Made by a program: the position numbers and the translations under genes. Below, in pieces: positions 6,945 through 14,732 of a DNA stretch of 28,888 bases; the stretch's first letter is position 1, and each line of letters starts with the position of its first letter. The stretch is from positions 1 to 28,888 of the IMG/VR virus record IMGVR_UViG_3300012928_001820; one strand, given 5' to 3'. The notes beneath the pieces are model-generated. The model searched no databases. It was not told the DNA's origin and worked only from the letters and a program-made list of their open reading frames with translations. The stretch comes from a virus.

Positions 6945-8852
6945 ATGAGTAAGAAAACCACAAAATGGGAAACAATTTTTAAAGATGTAGACGAAAAATT
7001 TGAACTATTATCTTATGAAGACTATAATTTAATTCCTACAGGTGATACTGAAGACGAAGAAGAAGTATTTAACTTGAATGGTAATAGAGTAACCACTCGA
7101 CCAGTTAGTGACCAGTGGGCAAAAAAAACTAGTGTACCTTACGTACAAAAAAAAGATGTTAAGGGTATAAAACATGTGGAGGTGGGGTTCTTTACACCTA
7201 AAGGCGATATCCAATTTATAGGGGAGAAAGAATGGTTAGAAAAATCTGTGAACATACTCAACAGTGCTTTGGTTAGGAGAACAACACTAGTCTTAGAAAA
7301 AAATGAAGATAAGATTAAATTATCTCTATTTAATTTTTGTAAAAGTAGAAGTGTCGGTCATAGGTATTTTGCTAAACAAAGTAATGACATTCACATTACC
7401 TTTAATTTAAAAACTAAAAACTTTTATGTAACCATATCTAATTTTGTTAATCGACGTAAAAGAACTAGCACAACCAAGAACGATTTTTCAAAAATTGTAA
7501 ACATAATTAATCCTTTAAAGTTCATTAATATATTTGGCGGGTTGATACACCCTACCCAACCTAGAACAACCTTTCCGACTAACACACCAACCCCCAAAGT
7601 AGAACCTATAAAAGCTTTGATAGAATTAGTAGAAGAATTAGATGTAGACATTAGTGTGGTTCCACATGATAGTAATTCCCCATCTGAACTATTAAGTGAA
7701 ATTATTGTAAAATGGTTTGTTAAAGTATGGGGAATTAAAACTTCTAACGATTACACTTATTATTTACTCAAACATTATCCCGGGATTAAAAAGTTAAGAA
7801 AATATGATATGAACTTAATTCATACTATATTAGGTGAAAGAGAACTTAAAGGTAAGTTTTACAATAAATTACTTAATCTAGAACCAGAGATTAATATAAC
7901 AGACCTACACTTCCTTCAAAAAACTTTAGGTGATGATGGGGTAAAAAGAATATCGACTCATCTACTAGCTTATAGTAAAAATTTTGAGGATAGTAAATTT
8001 ACCCAACCAGAACATTTAATTACTAATATTGGGTATTGTAATGAACTCTCCAAGTATGAGAAAAATAATATAATTAATATATACAATACCTGTAAAGACC
8101 CTGGAAGGATTACTGGTTTTATAGATTTACTGTTAGACCATTTTAAAATTAAAAATAAACTAAAAGGGCATGGTATCCTTAAAAAGATAAAAGCTAAAAC
8201 CTTGGATAAATTTAACGAGGAACATAGTGAATGGTCTAATTTAGTTCATGAATGTGAAAGAACCACACAAGTCAATTATCTATACCCTAATGATTTTATT
8301 ACTCACATAGAAAAACCTATAGAATTAGACGGGGACACATATTTTGTGAAAGTATTAAAGGATGATAATGATTACTTTAAAGAAGGGCAAATACAAAATC
8401 ACTGTGTACGAACTTATTTGAATAGATACAAATGTATTATAATTTCGGTTAGAAAAAATCATGAAAGTGGAATGGAAAGAATGACTTGTGAGTTTAGGTT
8501 GGATAGAGGAGAAATATACAACTGGGTAGATAGAGGAATAAAGGAAAGTACCCCAAACCTAATTCAAGCGAGAATGAAATACAATAATAATCCTACAGGA
8601 GACTGGGAAGTTGTTATGAAAGTTTTACGAAAAGAGTTTTTAGATTACTCTTGTAAACCTAGAAATAACACAAGACCTATTATTAAAATTAGTAATAAAA
8701 TGACAAACCATATTGAGACTTTAAAATACGATGTAAAAGTTGATAGATTTATAAGTGATGATACGATAACACATGAACACCCAGGGGTTACAGTACCCGC
8801 AACACCCCGGGTTAGACACGAAAATTATATGAGAGATGATTTACCTTTTTAA
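6945..8852 (+). CDS. PcfJ-like domain protein
   Basis: A 635-residue protein whose residues about 446-575 resemble the PcfJ-like family, known from plasmids and phages and of uncertain biochemistry. The recognisable core is FKEGQIQNHCVRTY around 478-491, then IIISVRKN and the strand ERMTCEFRL. The N-terminal 200 residues look like beta-rich segments plus a basic patch (VNRRKRT at 168-174), and 220-440 is helical. The C-terminus after 600 is Pro-rich and probably disordered. The first residues contain KWETIF, shared with the divergent membrane protein. It starts four bases after a host-type -7 element, so the message is nearly leaderless. It is followed by the glutamine synthetase gene after 47 bases. 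Confidence 0.65.
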   Translation: MSKKTTKWETIFKDVDEKFELLSYEDYNLIPTGDTEDEEEVFNLNGNRVTTRPVSDQWAKKTSVPYVQKKDVKGIKHVEVGFFTPKGDIQFIGEKEWLEKSVNILNSALVRRTTLVLEKNEDKIKLSLFNFCKSRSVGHRYFAKQSNDIHITFNLKTKNFYVTISNFVNRRKRTSTTKNDFSKIVNIINPLKFINIFGGLIHPTQPRTTFPTNTPTPKVEPIKALIELVEELDVDISVVPHDSNSPSELLSEIIVKWFVKVWGIKTSNDYTYYLLKHYPGIKKLRKYDMNLIHTILGERELKGKFYNKLLNLEPEINITDLHFLQKTLGDDGVKRISTHLLAYSKNFEDSKFTQPEHLITNIGYCNELSKYEKNNIINIYNTCKDPGRITGFIDLLLDHFKIKNKLKGHGILKKIKAKTLDKFNEEHSEWSNLVHECERTTQVNYLYPNDFITHIEKPIELDGDTYFVKVLKDDNDYFKEGQIQNHCVRTYLNRYKCIIISVRKNHESGMERMTCEFRLDRGEIYNWVDRGIKESTPNLIQARMKYNNNPTGDWEVVMKVLRKEFLDYSCKPRNNTRPIIKISNKMTNHIETLKYDVKVDRFISDDTITHEHPGVTVPATPRVRHENYMRDDLPF

Positions 8853-8899
8853 TCATACTTTGTATATTTTCTTAAAATAAATTTTTTATAACAAACAAG

Positions 8900-9976
8900 A
8901 TGAAAGTAAAATTAGAATACATTTGGTTGGATGGGAATGAACCAACACAAAAGTTAAGAAGTAAAACTAAAATCTGGGACTACGACCCAATGGACAGTCC
9001 AAAAATGCAAGCTAAAAGAACAATGGCTTATAATGGTAGAGTAATACCGTGTCCCGAGGAATTACCTAATTGGAGTTTCGACGGCTCCTCAACCAATCAA
9101 GCAATAGGAAATAAGTCAGATTGTATTCTTAAACCAGTTCACGTTATAATGGACCCACAAAGACTAGATGGGTATCTGGTAATGTGTGAAGTTTTGAATT
9201 CTGACGGTACCCCACACATCACAAATAAAAGATATGACTTGGTAGATGACGACCAATATTGGTTTGGTTTTGAACAAGAATATATCCTTAGTAAAAAGAA
9301 TGGCCCTATAGGTTTTCCTACCGACGGTTTTCCTAAACCACAAGGAGATTATTATTGTGGGTTAGGTGCTGGAAATGTCATAGGTAGAGATATAGTGGAA
9401 GAACATTTACAAGTTTGTTTAGAAGCTAATCTTAATATTACTGGAACCAACGCGGAAGTAATGATTGGACAATGGGAGTACCAATTGTTTGCTGAAGGAG
9501 CTAAGAAAGCTAGTGATGAATTATGGTTATCTAGATTCCTTTTAATTAGATTAACTGAAAAATATGATTTGATGGTAGACTTTAAACCTAAACCAGTAGA
9601 AGGAGATTGGAATGGTTCTGGACTTCACGTTAATTTTTCAAGTGACTTAACCAGAGAAATTGGTGGAGAGCAAATGTTTAATTCTATATGTGAAGAAATG
9701 GGTAAAAACCATCAAGAACATATTGAAGTTTACGGAGAAGAAAATGAAAAAAGATTAACGGGTTTACATGAAACACAACATATTAGTAAATTTAGTTATG
9801 GTGTTAGTGATAGAGGAGCAAGTATTCGTATTCCGATTTCTACTGTAGAAAATGGATGGAAAGGTTATTTAGAAGATAGAAGACCAGCAAGTAATGCTGA
9901 CCCATACTTACTAACTAAAACAATTTACAATAGTTTAGTAATAGCTGAAAATAAATTTAGAACAATAGAAGTATAA
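8900..9976 (+). CDS. glnII: Type II glutamine synthetase
   Basis: The 358-residue protein is a type II (eukaryote-like) glutamine synthetase, which makes glutamine from glutamate, ammonia and ATP. Conserved blocks are all present: SFDGSST at 59-65, FGFEQEY at 122-128 with both metal-binding Glu, TNAEVM at 183-188, EGDWNGSGLH at 234-243 with the ATP-site His243, RGASIRIP at 305-312 and EDRRPASNADPY at 325-336. The length is normal for the type, and no active-site residue appears lost. Some Bacteroidota encode this type, so acquisition from a host is plausible. Two bases separate it from a run of thioredoxin-fold genes. Upstream there is only an imperfect promoter-like TACTTTG at 8856-8862. The enzyme could supply glutamine for nucleotide synthesis in the infected cell. 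Confidence 0.95.
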   Translation: MKVKLEYIWLDGNEPTQKLRSKTKIWDYDPMDSPKMQAKRTMAYNGRVIPCPEELPNWSFDGSSTNQAIGNKSDCILKPVHVIMDPQRLDGYLVMCEVLNSDGTPHITNKRYDLVDDDQYWFGFEQEYILSKKNGPIGFPTDGFPKPQGDYYCGLGAGNVIGRDIVEEHLQVCLEANLNITGTNAEVMIGQWEYQLFAEGAKKASDELWLSRFLLIRLTEKYDLMVDFKPKPVEGDWNGSGLHVNFSSDLTREIGGEQMFNSICEEMGKNHQEHIEVYGEENEKRLTGLHETQHISKFSYGVSDRGASIRIPISTVENGWKGYLEDRRPASNADPYLLTKTIYNSLVIAENKFRTIEV

Positions 9977-9978
9977 TC

Positions 9979-10257
9979 ATGAAATTAACATTATTTAGTC
10001 AATGGGAGTGTAAAACATGTGTAGCTCTCAAAACAAAATTAAAGGAAGAAAATTTAAAATATAAAACTATAGAAGTCTTAGAGCACAGAGAATTATGGGA
10101 AGACATCAGAAAACAACAGTCAAAAATTTATCCGGACACTATAATGTATACTCCCACAATATTATTAGAAAATAAAGGTAAAGGTGTTTATATATCAGCA
10201 GGTAGAGATTTTGATACTGTTGAAGAGGCTTTAGATAAAGTAAAACAATATTTATAA
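9979..10257 (+). CDS. Glutaredoxin-like protein, CKTC active site
   Basis: A 92-residue thioredoxin-fold protein. The first strand LTLFSQWECKTC carries a CKTC redox site at residues 11-14, and the cis-Pro segment YTPTILLEN follows around 57-65. The pattern is glutaredoxin-like rather than thioredoxin-like, with Trp before the Cys. It should reduce disulfides or glutathione adducts, partner unknown. It sits two bases after the glutamine synthetase gene and two before the thioredoxin gene, clearly in one operon. Confidence 0.8.
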   Translation: MKLTLFSQWECKTCVALKTKLKEENLKYKTIEVLEHRELWEDIRKQQSKIYPDTIMYTPTILLENKGKGVYISAGRDFDTVEEALDKVKQYL

Positions 10258-10259
10258 TT

Positions 10260-10571
10260 ATGGAAGTGAATGACAGTACAGTAACCCAAACATTAAAAGA
10301 TAATAAAGTAGTATTATTAGATTTTTGGGCAGAATGGTGTGGACCTTGTAGAGTATTAGGGCCAACCATCGAGGAATTAGAAACAGATTTTGAGGGGAAA
10401 GCATTTGTAGGCAAATTAAATGTTACAGATAACCCAAACACCTCCTCTCAATACAGTGTAAGAAGTATACCAACAGTAATCATTTATAAAAATGGTGAAG
10501 AGGTTGAAAGATTAGTAGGGGTTAGAGACAAAACTTTTTACAAAGATAAACTTAACTATTATTTAAATTAA
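10260..10571 (+). CDS. trxA: Thioredoxin
   Basis: A complete 103-residue thioredoxin. LLDFWAEWCGPCR at about 19-31 carries the classic WCGPC site, the buried Asp is present in DFWA, and SIPTVIIY supplies the cis-Pro. It ends with the usual C-terminal helix. It would act as a cytoplasmic dithiol reductant, for example for ribonucleotide reductase or a phage polymerase, though neither is in this window. It is flanked by two glutaredoxin-like genes with gaps of two and one bases. Confidence 0.95.
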   Translation: MEVNDSTVTQTLKDNKVVLLDFWAEWCGPCRVLGPTIEELETDFEGKAFVGKLNVTDNPNTSSQYSVRSIPTVIIYKNGEEVERLVGVRDKTFYKDKLNYYLN

Positions 10572-10572
10572 A

Positions 10573-10845
10573 ATGAAGACATTATTATTATACTCAGAAG
10601 ATGGTTGCCCTTGGTGTACAAAAATGAAAGGGTTATTAGAAGAAAACAATATTAAGTTTTTAGTTAGAGATATTGAAAGATATGATAAAGAATGGGAAAA
10701 AGTTAGTGAAGAAGCTAAAACTGAATACATTCCCACAGCTTGTATTGTAGACCACGAAGAAAAAAGTAAAACTTATTTAACACCAGATGTAGATTTCGAA
10801 GAAATTGAAGAAGGTGTAGAAAAAATTAAAATATTAATGAAATAA
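10573..10845 (+). CDS. Glutaredoxin-like protein, CPWC active site
   Basis: A 90-residue glutaredoxin-like protein with GCPWCTKMK at about 11-19 and the cis-Pro segment YIPTACIVD near 53-61. The layout resembles the 92-residue neighbour at 9979 (same length, similar helix starting DIERYDKEWEKV), which suggests duplication followed by a change of active site from CKTC to CPWC. It overlaps the next gene by one base (TAATG). Confidence 0.88.
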   Translation: MKTLLLYSEDGCPWCTKMKGLLEENNIKFLVRDIERYDKEWEKVSEEAKTEYIPTACIVDHEEKSKTYLTPDVDFEEIEEGVEKIKILMK

Positions 10846-11456
10846 TGGGATTAGATATTTCATATTACCCCAACGTAAAACGTATACCTGATGAAGAAGT
10901 TCCAGAAGGTGTAGAAGCATTCAACCGAGAGTATGAGGAGTGGGAAAAAAGCAGATTCAATGAAGGTAATAATAATTACTTATATTATTTAGACCCAGAC
11001 CGGGGTTATTTTGGAGGTCATATGAAAGGCATAGAACCTGGTTGGTATGAAGTACCACGAGATGATAGTGGTATTAATTACTTTAGAGCAGGAAGTTATT
11101 CAGGTTATAACACATGGAGAAATGACCTTGCGTTAGCTGCAGGATATGAAGGAGGAGCTGATGAAGTGTGGTCAATGGGTGACCAACTCTATGAACCAGA
11201 TAGTCCACCATTTTTAGAATTAATTAACTTTTCCGACGCGGAGGGAATAATAGGTCCAGACATTAGTAAAAAACTTTATAATGACTTTGTTAATTACGAA
11301 AACAAAGTTAAACAAGAAGTAGATAACTGGTATCTTAAAATACACCCAGAAAAAGCATATGGTGTAGATGACACTAAATGGTTTTTATCTAAATATGAAG
11401 ATTGGAAAAAAGCTTTTGAAGCCGCATCCAAGGGTGGATTTGTTTCTTTCCATTAA
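10845..11456 (+). CDS. Conserved phage hypothetical protein (GLDISYY start)
   Basis: A 203-residue protein that I recognise only as a type seen in phage and bacterial genomes and for which I know no function. Typical landmarks are MGLDISYY at the start, YFRAGSYSGYNTWRNDLA around 78-96, LELINFSDAEGIIGP near 125-139, and a C-terminal helix ending in a Gly-rich GGFVSFH tail. It has no signal peptide or membrane segment. It is translationally coupled to the glutaredoxin gene by a TAATG overlap. Confidence 0.6.
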   Translation: MGLDISYYPNVKRIPDEEVPEGVEAFNREYEEWEKSRFNEGNNNYLYYLDPDRGYFGGHMKGIEPGWYEVPRDDSGINYFRAGSYSGYNTWRNDLALAAGYEGGADEVWSMGDQLYEPDSPPFLELINFSDAEGIIGPDISKKLYNDFVNYENKVKQEVDNWYLKIHPEKAYGVDDTKWFLSKYEDWKKAFEAASKGGFVSFH

Positions 11457-11506
11457 CACTTGTCTATCCATTTTATTTTTCTTATTATTTTATTAAATAT
11501 AAAATT

Positions 11507-11779
11507 ATGGAAGAAGAAAACCCAATCCTAGAACATATTACAGAATTAAATCCAGAAGCTATAGTACTCGATGGTTTAGATGATGCCATAGTTGGAGTAG
11601 GACACTCAAAAGATTTAGAACCTAGGTTGATTTATTCAGTCAACATTATTATATTAACACTTATGAAACGTGACAAAATGACACTACCTGAAGCACAGGA
11701 GTTTTATGACTACAATATAGCTGACGGTTACTTCGGAAATCACGGACCCATATTTTTAGAATTACCAAATAACAATTAA
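11507..11779 (+). CDS. Conserved small phage protein
   Basis: A 90-residue acidic protein of unknown function. It resembles small phage proteins with an LDGLDDAIVGV start, a central helix, and a C-terminal FYDYNIADGYFGNHGPIFLEL segment. There is no catalytic motif. Its 50-base upstream gap is AT-rich without a clear promoter. Confidence 0.6.
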   Translation: MEEENPILEHITELNPEAIVLDGLDDAIVGVGHSKDLEPRLIYSVNIIILTLMKRDKMTLPEAQEFYDYNIADGYFGNHGPIFLELPNNN

Positions 11780-11792
11780 AAAATTACCCAAA

Positions 11793-12038
11793 ATGAAAGA
11801 AAAAAAATTAATGTACAACATGGAAGGAAAAGAATTAATGTACACCGCACTTAAAACTCAATGTAAAGCAGAAAAAGCAGAAGCAGAATTCACACTAAAC
11901 AACTACATGATGAATAGTGTGGGTATTGGAGAACATCCACAACAAGTTGAGGAAGCGATGTCAGCTTTGGACAAACTTGCTGCAGCTACTGACAAACTTG
12001 AAAATCTAAAAAGATTTATGGGAAAATATAAATCTTAA
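11793..12038 (+). CDS. Hypothetical protein, coiled-coil
   Basis: An 81-residue, almost wholly helical protein with Ala/Glu/Lys-rich heptad-like stretches (KTQCKAEKAEAEFTL and a long helix from about 48 to 76). It likely forms a coiled coil. No function is recognised. It lies 13 bases after the previous gene, begins at an A-rich initiation site and is followed by a terminator. Confidence 0.55.
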   Translation: MKEKKLMYNMEGKELMYTALKTQCKAEKAEAEFTLNNYMMNSVGIGEHPQQVEEAMSALDKLAAATDKLENLKRFMGKYKS

Positions 12039-12069
12039 TATAATAGATAAAAAAAATTAAAAAATATTA

Positions 12070-12100
12070 CCCCTGGGGGTTGACGAGGGGGATTTTTTTT
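12070..12100 (+). terminator. Rho-independent terminator
   Basis: CCCCT at 12070-12074 and AGGGG at 12086-12090 form a stem with an 11-base loop, followed by a run of eight T's (12093-12100). It would end the transcript from the glutamine synthetase operon and isolate the Ro60-like gene downstream. Confidence 0.75.
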
Positions 12101-12184
12101 ATATAATTAAACAACGTTAGTGACTTTTACTATTTTATTAACTACTTATAATACTATTCAAAAATTACTTTAACACTAAAAACT

Positions 12185-13627
12185 ATGAATTTACGAGACG
12201 CACTTCAGACACAAGACACAGTAACCGAAAACGGGATGACAACTAACTCATCTACTTTAAATCACTGTGTAGACCTATTCTTTCAGATAGGTGCGATGAG
12301 AGGTATGGACAAGAAAAGACTTGTTTCTAAATTCTCAAAAGCGTATAACGAAGACGCTCTAGTAGCCATGAGAATTTTATTCTGGGCAAGAGACGTAAGA
12401 GGTGGTGCTGGTGAAAGACAAATTTTTAGAGATTTACTAGGTTGGTTGTGTAAAAATCACAGTGATGTACTAAACAAAAATGTTCACTTAATTAGTGAAT
12501 ATGGAAGATGGGATGACATTTTGACACTTGTCGGTAGTACTAACTGTTGGTTGGAACCACTAAACTTAATCAAAACTGCTTTGGAGAACAAAGATGGGTT
12601 ATGTGCAAAGTGGATGCCTAGAAAAGGAGTTAAAGCGAATACTATTAGAAAGTATATGAAAATGACTCCTAAAGAGTACCGAAAAACTTTAGTAGGATTA
12701 ACTAATGTGGTGGAAACCAGTATGTGTTCTAAGGAATGGGAGAATATTAACTATTCTAAATTACCATCCTTGGCATCATCTAGATACCAAAAAGCATTTC
12801 ACAGAAATGACGGGGAAAGATATCGTGAGTATGTAGAGTCTTTGAAAAAAGGAACTGCTAAAATCAACGCGGGAGCGGTGTACCCTTACGACATTACCAA
12901 ATCCATCAAGTTCGGTGACTCTGATGTTGCGAGTGAACAATGGAAAGCTTTACCTAACTATATGGAAGGTTCTGAAGAAAGAATTCTTCCAGTAGTTGAT
13001 GTCTCAGGTTCAATGGGGTGTTTTGCGGGAAATAATCCTAACCTTACTTGTATGGATGTGGCCATCTCCCTAGGTTTATACATTTCGGAAAGAAACATAG
13101 GTCAATTCCAAGATACGTTTATAACGTTCTCGGCACGACCAAAACTTCAAGTCCTTAATGGTAACCTAAGGGATAGAATGAATCAACTAGAACGAGCGGA
13201 CTGGGGTATGAACACTAACTTAGAAGCGACCTTTAAACTAATTTTAGACCAAGCTGTCAAAAACCGAGTTTCACAAGATGATATGCCAACAAAGGTATTG
13301 ATTCTATCAGACATGGAATTTGATACGGCTCTAGGTAAAACTAGAGGTTGTAATTGGGCTGGTGTATCTGAGTGGAATCCAACCGCACAACAAATGATTA
13401 AAGGAATGTATAAAGATGCTGGATACGAAATGCCAGATGTCGTTTACTGGAACTTAAACTCTAGGAATGACAATTTCCCTACTTCAGTTAATGAGATGGG
13501 AACAGCATTAGTATCTGGTTTCTCTCCTTCAATCATGAAAAGTGTTTTAACATGTGAGGAGTTCACTCCTTACAACATGATGATGGAGACTATCGACTCA
13601 CCTCGATACGAACCAATCACGGTCTGA
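12185..13627 (+). CDS. Ro60-like TROVE/vWA-type protein (DUF2828 family)
   Basis: A 480-residue protein with the architecture of DUF2828 and Ro60-type RNA-binding proteins. Residues about 25-220 are helical-repeat-like and contain the family signature RDVRGGAGERQIFR at 69-82 and LISEYGRWDD at 102-111. Residues about 267-450 form a von Willebrand A-like domain with a MIDAS metal site: DVSGSM at 272-277, Thr344 in MNTNLE and Asp376 in LSDMEFD. Ro-family proteins bind misfolded or Y RNAs in a helical-repeat ring closed by the vWA domain. Binding here is inferred. The gene stands alone after a terminator and is followed directly by apparently structured RNA and a tRNA-nucleotidyltransferase-like gene. 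ATG 12185 is preceded by an A-rich sequence. Confidence 0.85.
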   Translation: MNLRDALQTQDTVTENGMTTNSSTLNHCVDLFFQIGAMRGMDKKRLVSKFSKAYNEDALVAMRILFWARDVRGGAGERQIFRDLLGWLCKNHSDVLNKNVHLISEYGRWDDILTLVGSTNCWLEPLNLIKTALENKDGLCAKWMPRKGVKANTIRKYMKMTPKEYRKTLVGLTNVVETSMCSKEWENINYSKLPSLASSRYQKAFHRNDGERYREYVESLKKGTAKINAGAVYPYDITKSIKFGDSDVASEQWKALPNYMEGSEERILPVVDVSGSMGCFAGNNPNLTCMDVAISLGLYISERNIGQFQDTFITFSARPKLQVLNGNLRDRMNQLERADWGMNTNLEATFKLILDQAVKNRVSQDDMPTKVLILSDMEFDTALGKTRGCNWAGVSEWNPTAQQMIKGMYKDAGYEMPDVVYWNLNSRNDNFPTSVNEMGTALVSGFSPSIMKSVLTCEEFTPYNMMMETIDSPRYEPITV

Positions 13628-13628
13628 T

Positions 13629-13822
13629 GGGTAGACCAAAGAATCTCTCCGGCAAAATTTAACTTTAAATCAAAACCAGAGAAGAGAGGTGGAAGTTACT
13701 CCCCACCTGCCAAACTAAACAAGGGGTACTTAGTCTCAGGAGTCCTAAGTAAAATAAGAGTCCACAACTTGATTCTGACTACCCAGAAGATTTGACAATT
13801 ATCGTGACATGTTCACGTTTTT
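13629..13822 (+). ncRNA. Candidate structured RNA downstream of the Ro60-like gene
   Basis: There is no credible ORF here. A closing helix pairs GGGTAG (13629-13634) with CTACCC (13779-13784) and continues with GAATC (13641-13645) to GATTC (13771-13775). Inside are AGGTGG/CCACCT (13687-13692 with 13703-13708), a GGC/GCC pairing (13651-13653 with 13709-13711) and TACTTAG/CTAAGTA (13727-13733 with 13745-13751). A hairpin with a U-tail at 13803-13822 would give a defined 3' end. An alternative 5-bp, 7-base-loop hairpin (13621-13637, GGTCT/AGACC) overlaps the stop codon and competes with the closing helix. I infer a Y-RNA-like partner of the Ro60-like protein. A regulatory 3' UTR is the main alternative. 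Helices were found by eye. Confidence 0.5.
13803..13822 (+). terminator. Weak terminator hairpin ending the structured RNA
   Basis: CGTGA (13803-13807), loop CATGT, TCACG (13813-13817), then five T's. The stem is short, so termination may be partial. Confidence 0.5.
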
Positions 13823-13828
13823 ATAGAA

Positions 13829-13886
13829 AGGAAGGCTACAGCAATCTTAAATTGTAACCAAAATGACGAACAACGACCCCCTTCCT
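13829..13886 (+). ncRNA. Second candidate structured element
   Basis: AGGAAGG (13829-13835) pairs fully with CCTTCCT (13880-13886), enclosing 44 bases. Within them CAAT (13842-13845) can pair with ATTG (13851-13854) around loop CTTAA, while the right half is A/C-rich and unpaired. A strong terminator follows ten bases later. It could be a separate small RNA or part of a longer transcript with the preceding structured RNA. Confidence 0.4.
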
Positions 13887-13895
13887 GAAATTTTT

Positions 13896-13925
13896 AAACC
13901 CTCAATGACGATTGGGGGTTTTTTT
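13896..13925 (+). terminator. Rho-independent terminator
   Basis: AAACCC-T-CAAT (13896-13906) pairs with ATTG-G-GGGTTT (13911-13921) around a GACG loop, with one T-G wobble, and is followed by T's to 13925. It separates the structured RNA region from the nucleotidyltransferase gene. Confidence 0.88.
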
Positions 13926-13980
13926 ATTTGGCCATTTAAAATATTTTCTCTACATTAGTGTTAATAAAAAATTAGAAATT

Positions 13981-14727
13981 ATGCCAAAGATATTTGAAGT
14001 AGGGGGTTGTGTTAGAGATGAGCTACTAGGTGTTCAAACTAACGACATTGATTTCACTTTTGTACTAGACGATATTAATCAGACAGTAGATGAAGGGTGG
14101 GAACAAATGTTGAACCACTTAAAATCCACAGGATTTAAAATATTTTTGGAGACAAAAGATTGTTTTACTGTAAGAGCTAAATTCCCAAAAGGACATCAAC
14201 ACGAAGGGTTAGTTGCGGATTTCGTAATGGCAAGAAAAGAAGTTGGTGTGATTCCTGGTACCAGAAAACCAGTCCTTAGATTGGGTACCTTAGAGGATGA
14301 TTTAACTCGAAGAGATTTCACACTTAACGCTTTAGCAAAAGATTTAGACGGTAACATTATAGATTTATTTGATGGACAACTCCATTTAATTTTAAACTTA
14401 TTGGTTACTCCTTTGGACCCAGTTACCACCTTTTTAGATGACCCTCTTCGTATGATTCGTGCATTAAGATTTCACATTACCAGAGGTTTCCAAATTCACG
14501 AAACTGTATGGGAAGCAATTTTCACTCCAGGTCTTATAGATAAGTTGGAAGAAGTTGTTTCACAAGAACGAATTCAGGGAGAAGTTATGAAAATGATGAA
14601 ACACGATACAGTAAGAACTTTACGATTGTTTTCTAAGATTGATAAAGCAGAACCTAGATTATTAGAAATTATGTTTGGTGGTGACATGTGGTTACTACCA
14701 ACGAACAAAAAACCAAAACAAAGATGA
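13981..14727 (+). CDS. Short tRNA nucleotidyltransferase / poly(A) polymerase family enzyme
   Basis: A 248-residue class II nucleotidyltransferase of the CCA-adding/poly(A) polymerase family. EVGGCVRDELLG at 6-17 and NDIDF at 21-25 form the catalytic site with Asp22 and Asp24, and Asp80 is a candidate third carboxylate. RRDFTLNALA at 110-119 and DDPLRMIRALRF at 153-164 match the nucleotide-recognition region, and ERIQGE is at 196-201. It stops well before the C-terminal tRNA-binding body of usual enzymes (about 400 residues), so substrate choice is unclear. I start it at ATG 13981. The longer frame beginning at TTG 13912 runs through the terminator. Its TGA overlaps the next ATG. Its position after the structured RNA suggests RNA-end repair or 3'-addition. 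Confidence 0.85.
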   Translation: MPKIFEVGGCVRDELLGVQTNDIDFTFVLDDINQTVDEGWEQMLNHLKSTGFKIFLETKDCFTVRAKFPKGHQHEGLVADFVMARKEVGVIPGTRKPVLRLGTLEDDLTRRDFTLNALAKDLDGNIIDLFDGQLHLILNLLVTPLDPVTTFLDDPLRMIRALRFHITRGFQIHETVWEAIFTPGLIDKLEEVVSQERIQGEVMKMMKHDTVRTLRLFSKIDKAEPRLLEIMFGGDMWLLPTNKKPKQR

Positions 14728-14732
14728 GTAAA
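14710..14732 (+). repeat. Start-site repeat, copy 1 of 3
   Basis: A 23-base segment, AAACCAAAACAAAG followed by ATGAGTAAA, spans the start codon of the 59-residue gene. Copies 2 and 3 at 14882 and 15191 are identical. It gives each of three consecutive genes the same A/C-rich initiation region and the same first residues, MSK. Confidence 0.9.

Noticed and set aside
8856-8870. Host-type promoter before glutamine synthetase (TACTTTG, TATATTTT)
   Set aside because: Both matches deviate from TAnnTTTG, and no TTG is found at the right distance. Too weak to list as a feature.
13629-13784. A tRNA or tmRNA gene in the structured region
   Set aside because: The closing helix is followed by a large internal loop. 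No T-arm of 5 bp with a TTCRANY-like loop and no CCA end fits the positions, so it is not a standard tRNA or tmRNA.
13621-13800. A self-splicing group I intron or hammerhead ribozyme (CTGATG near 13624)
   Set aside because: I could not find the conserved P7/core sequences of group I introns, there are no interrupted exons, and the hammerhead core lacks its GAAA partner and cleavage triplet in a matching position.
13912-13980. Upstream extension of the nucleotidyltransferase to TTG 13912
   Set aside because: The extension runs through the terminator hairpin and U-tract, and homology begins at the residues after ATG 13981.
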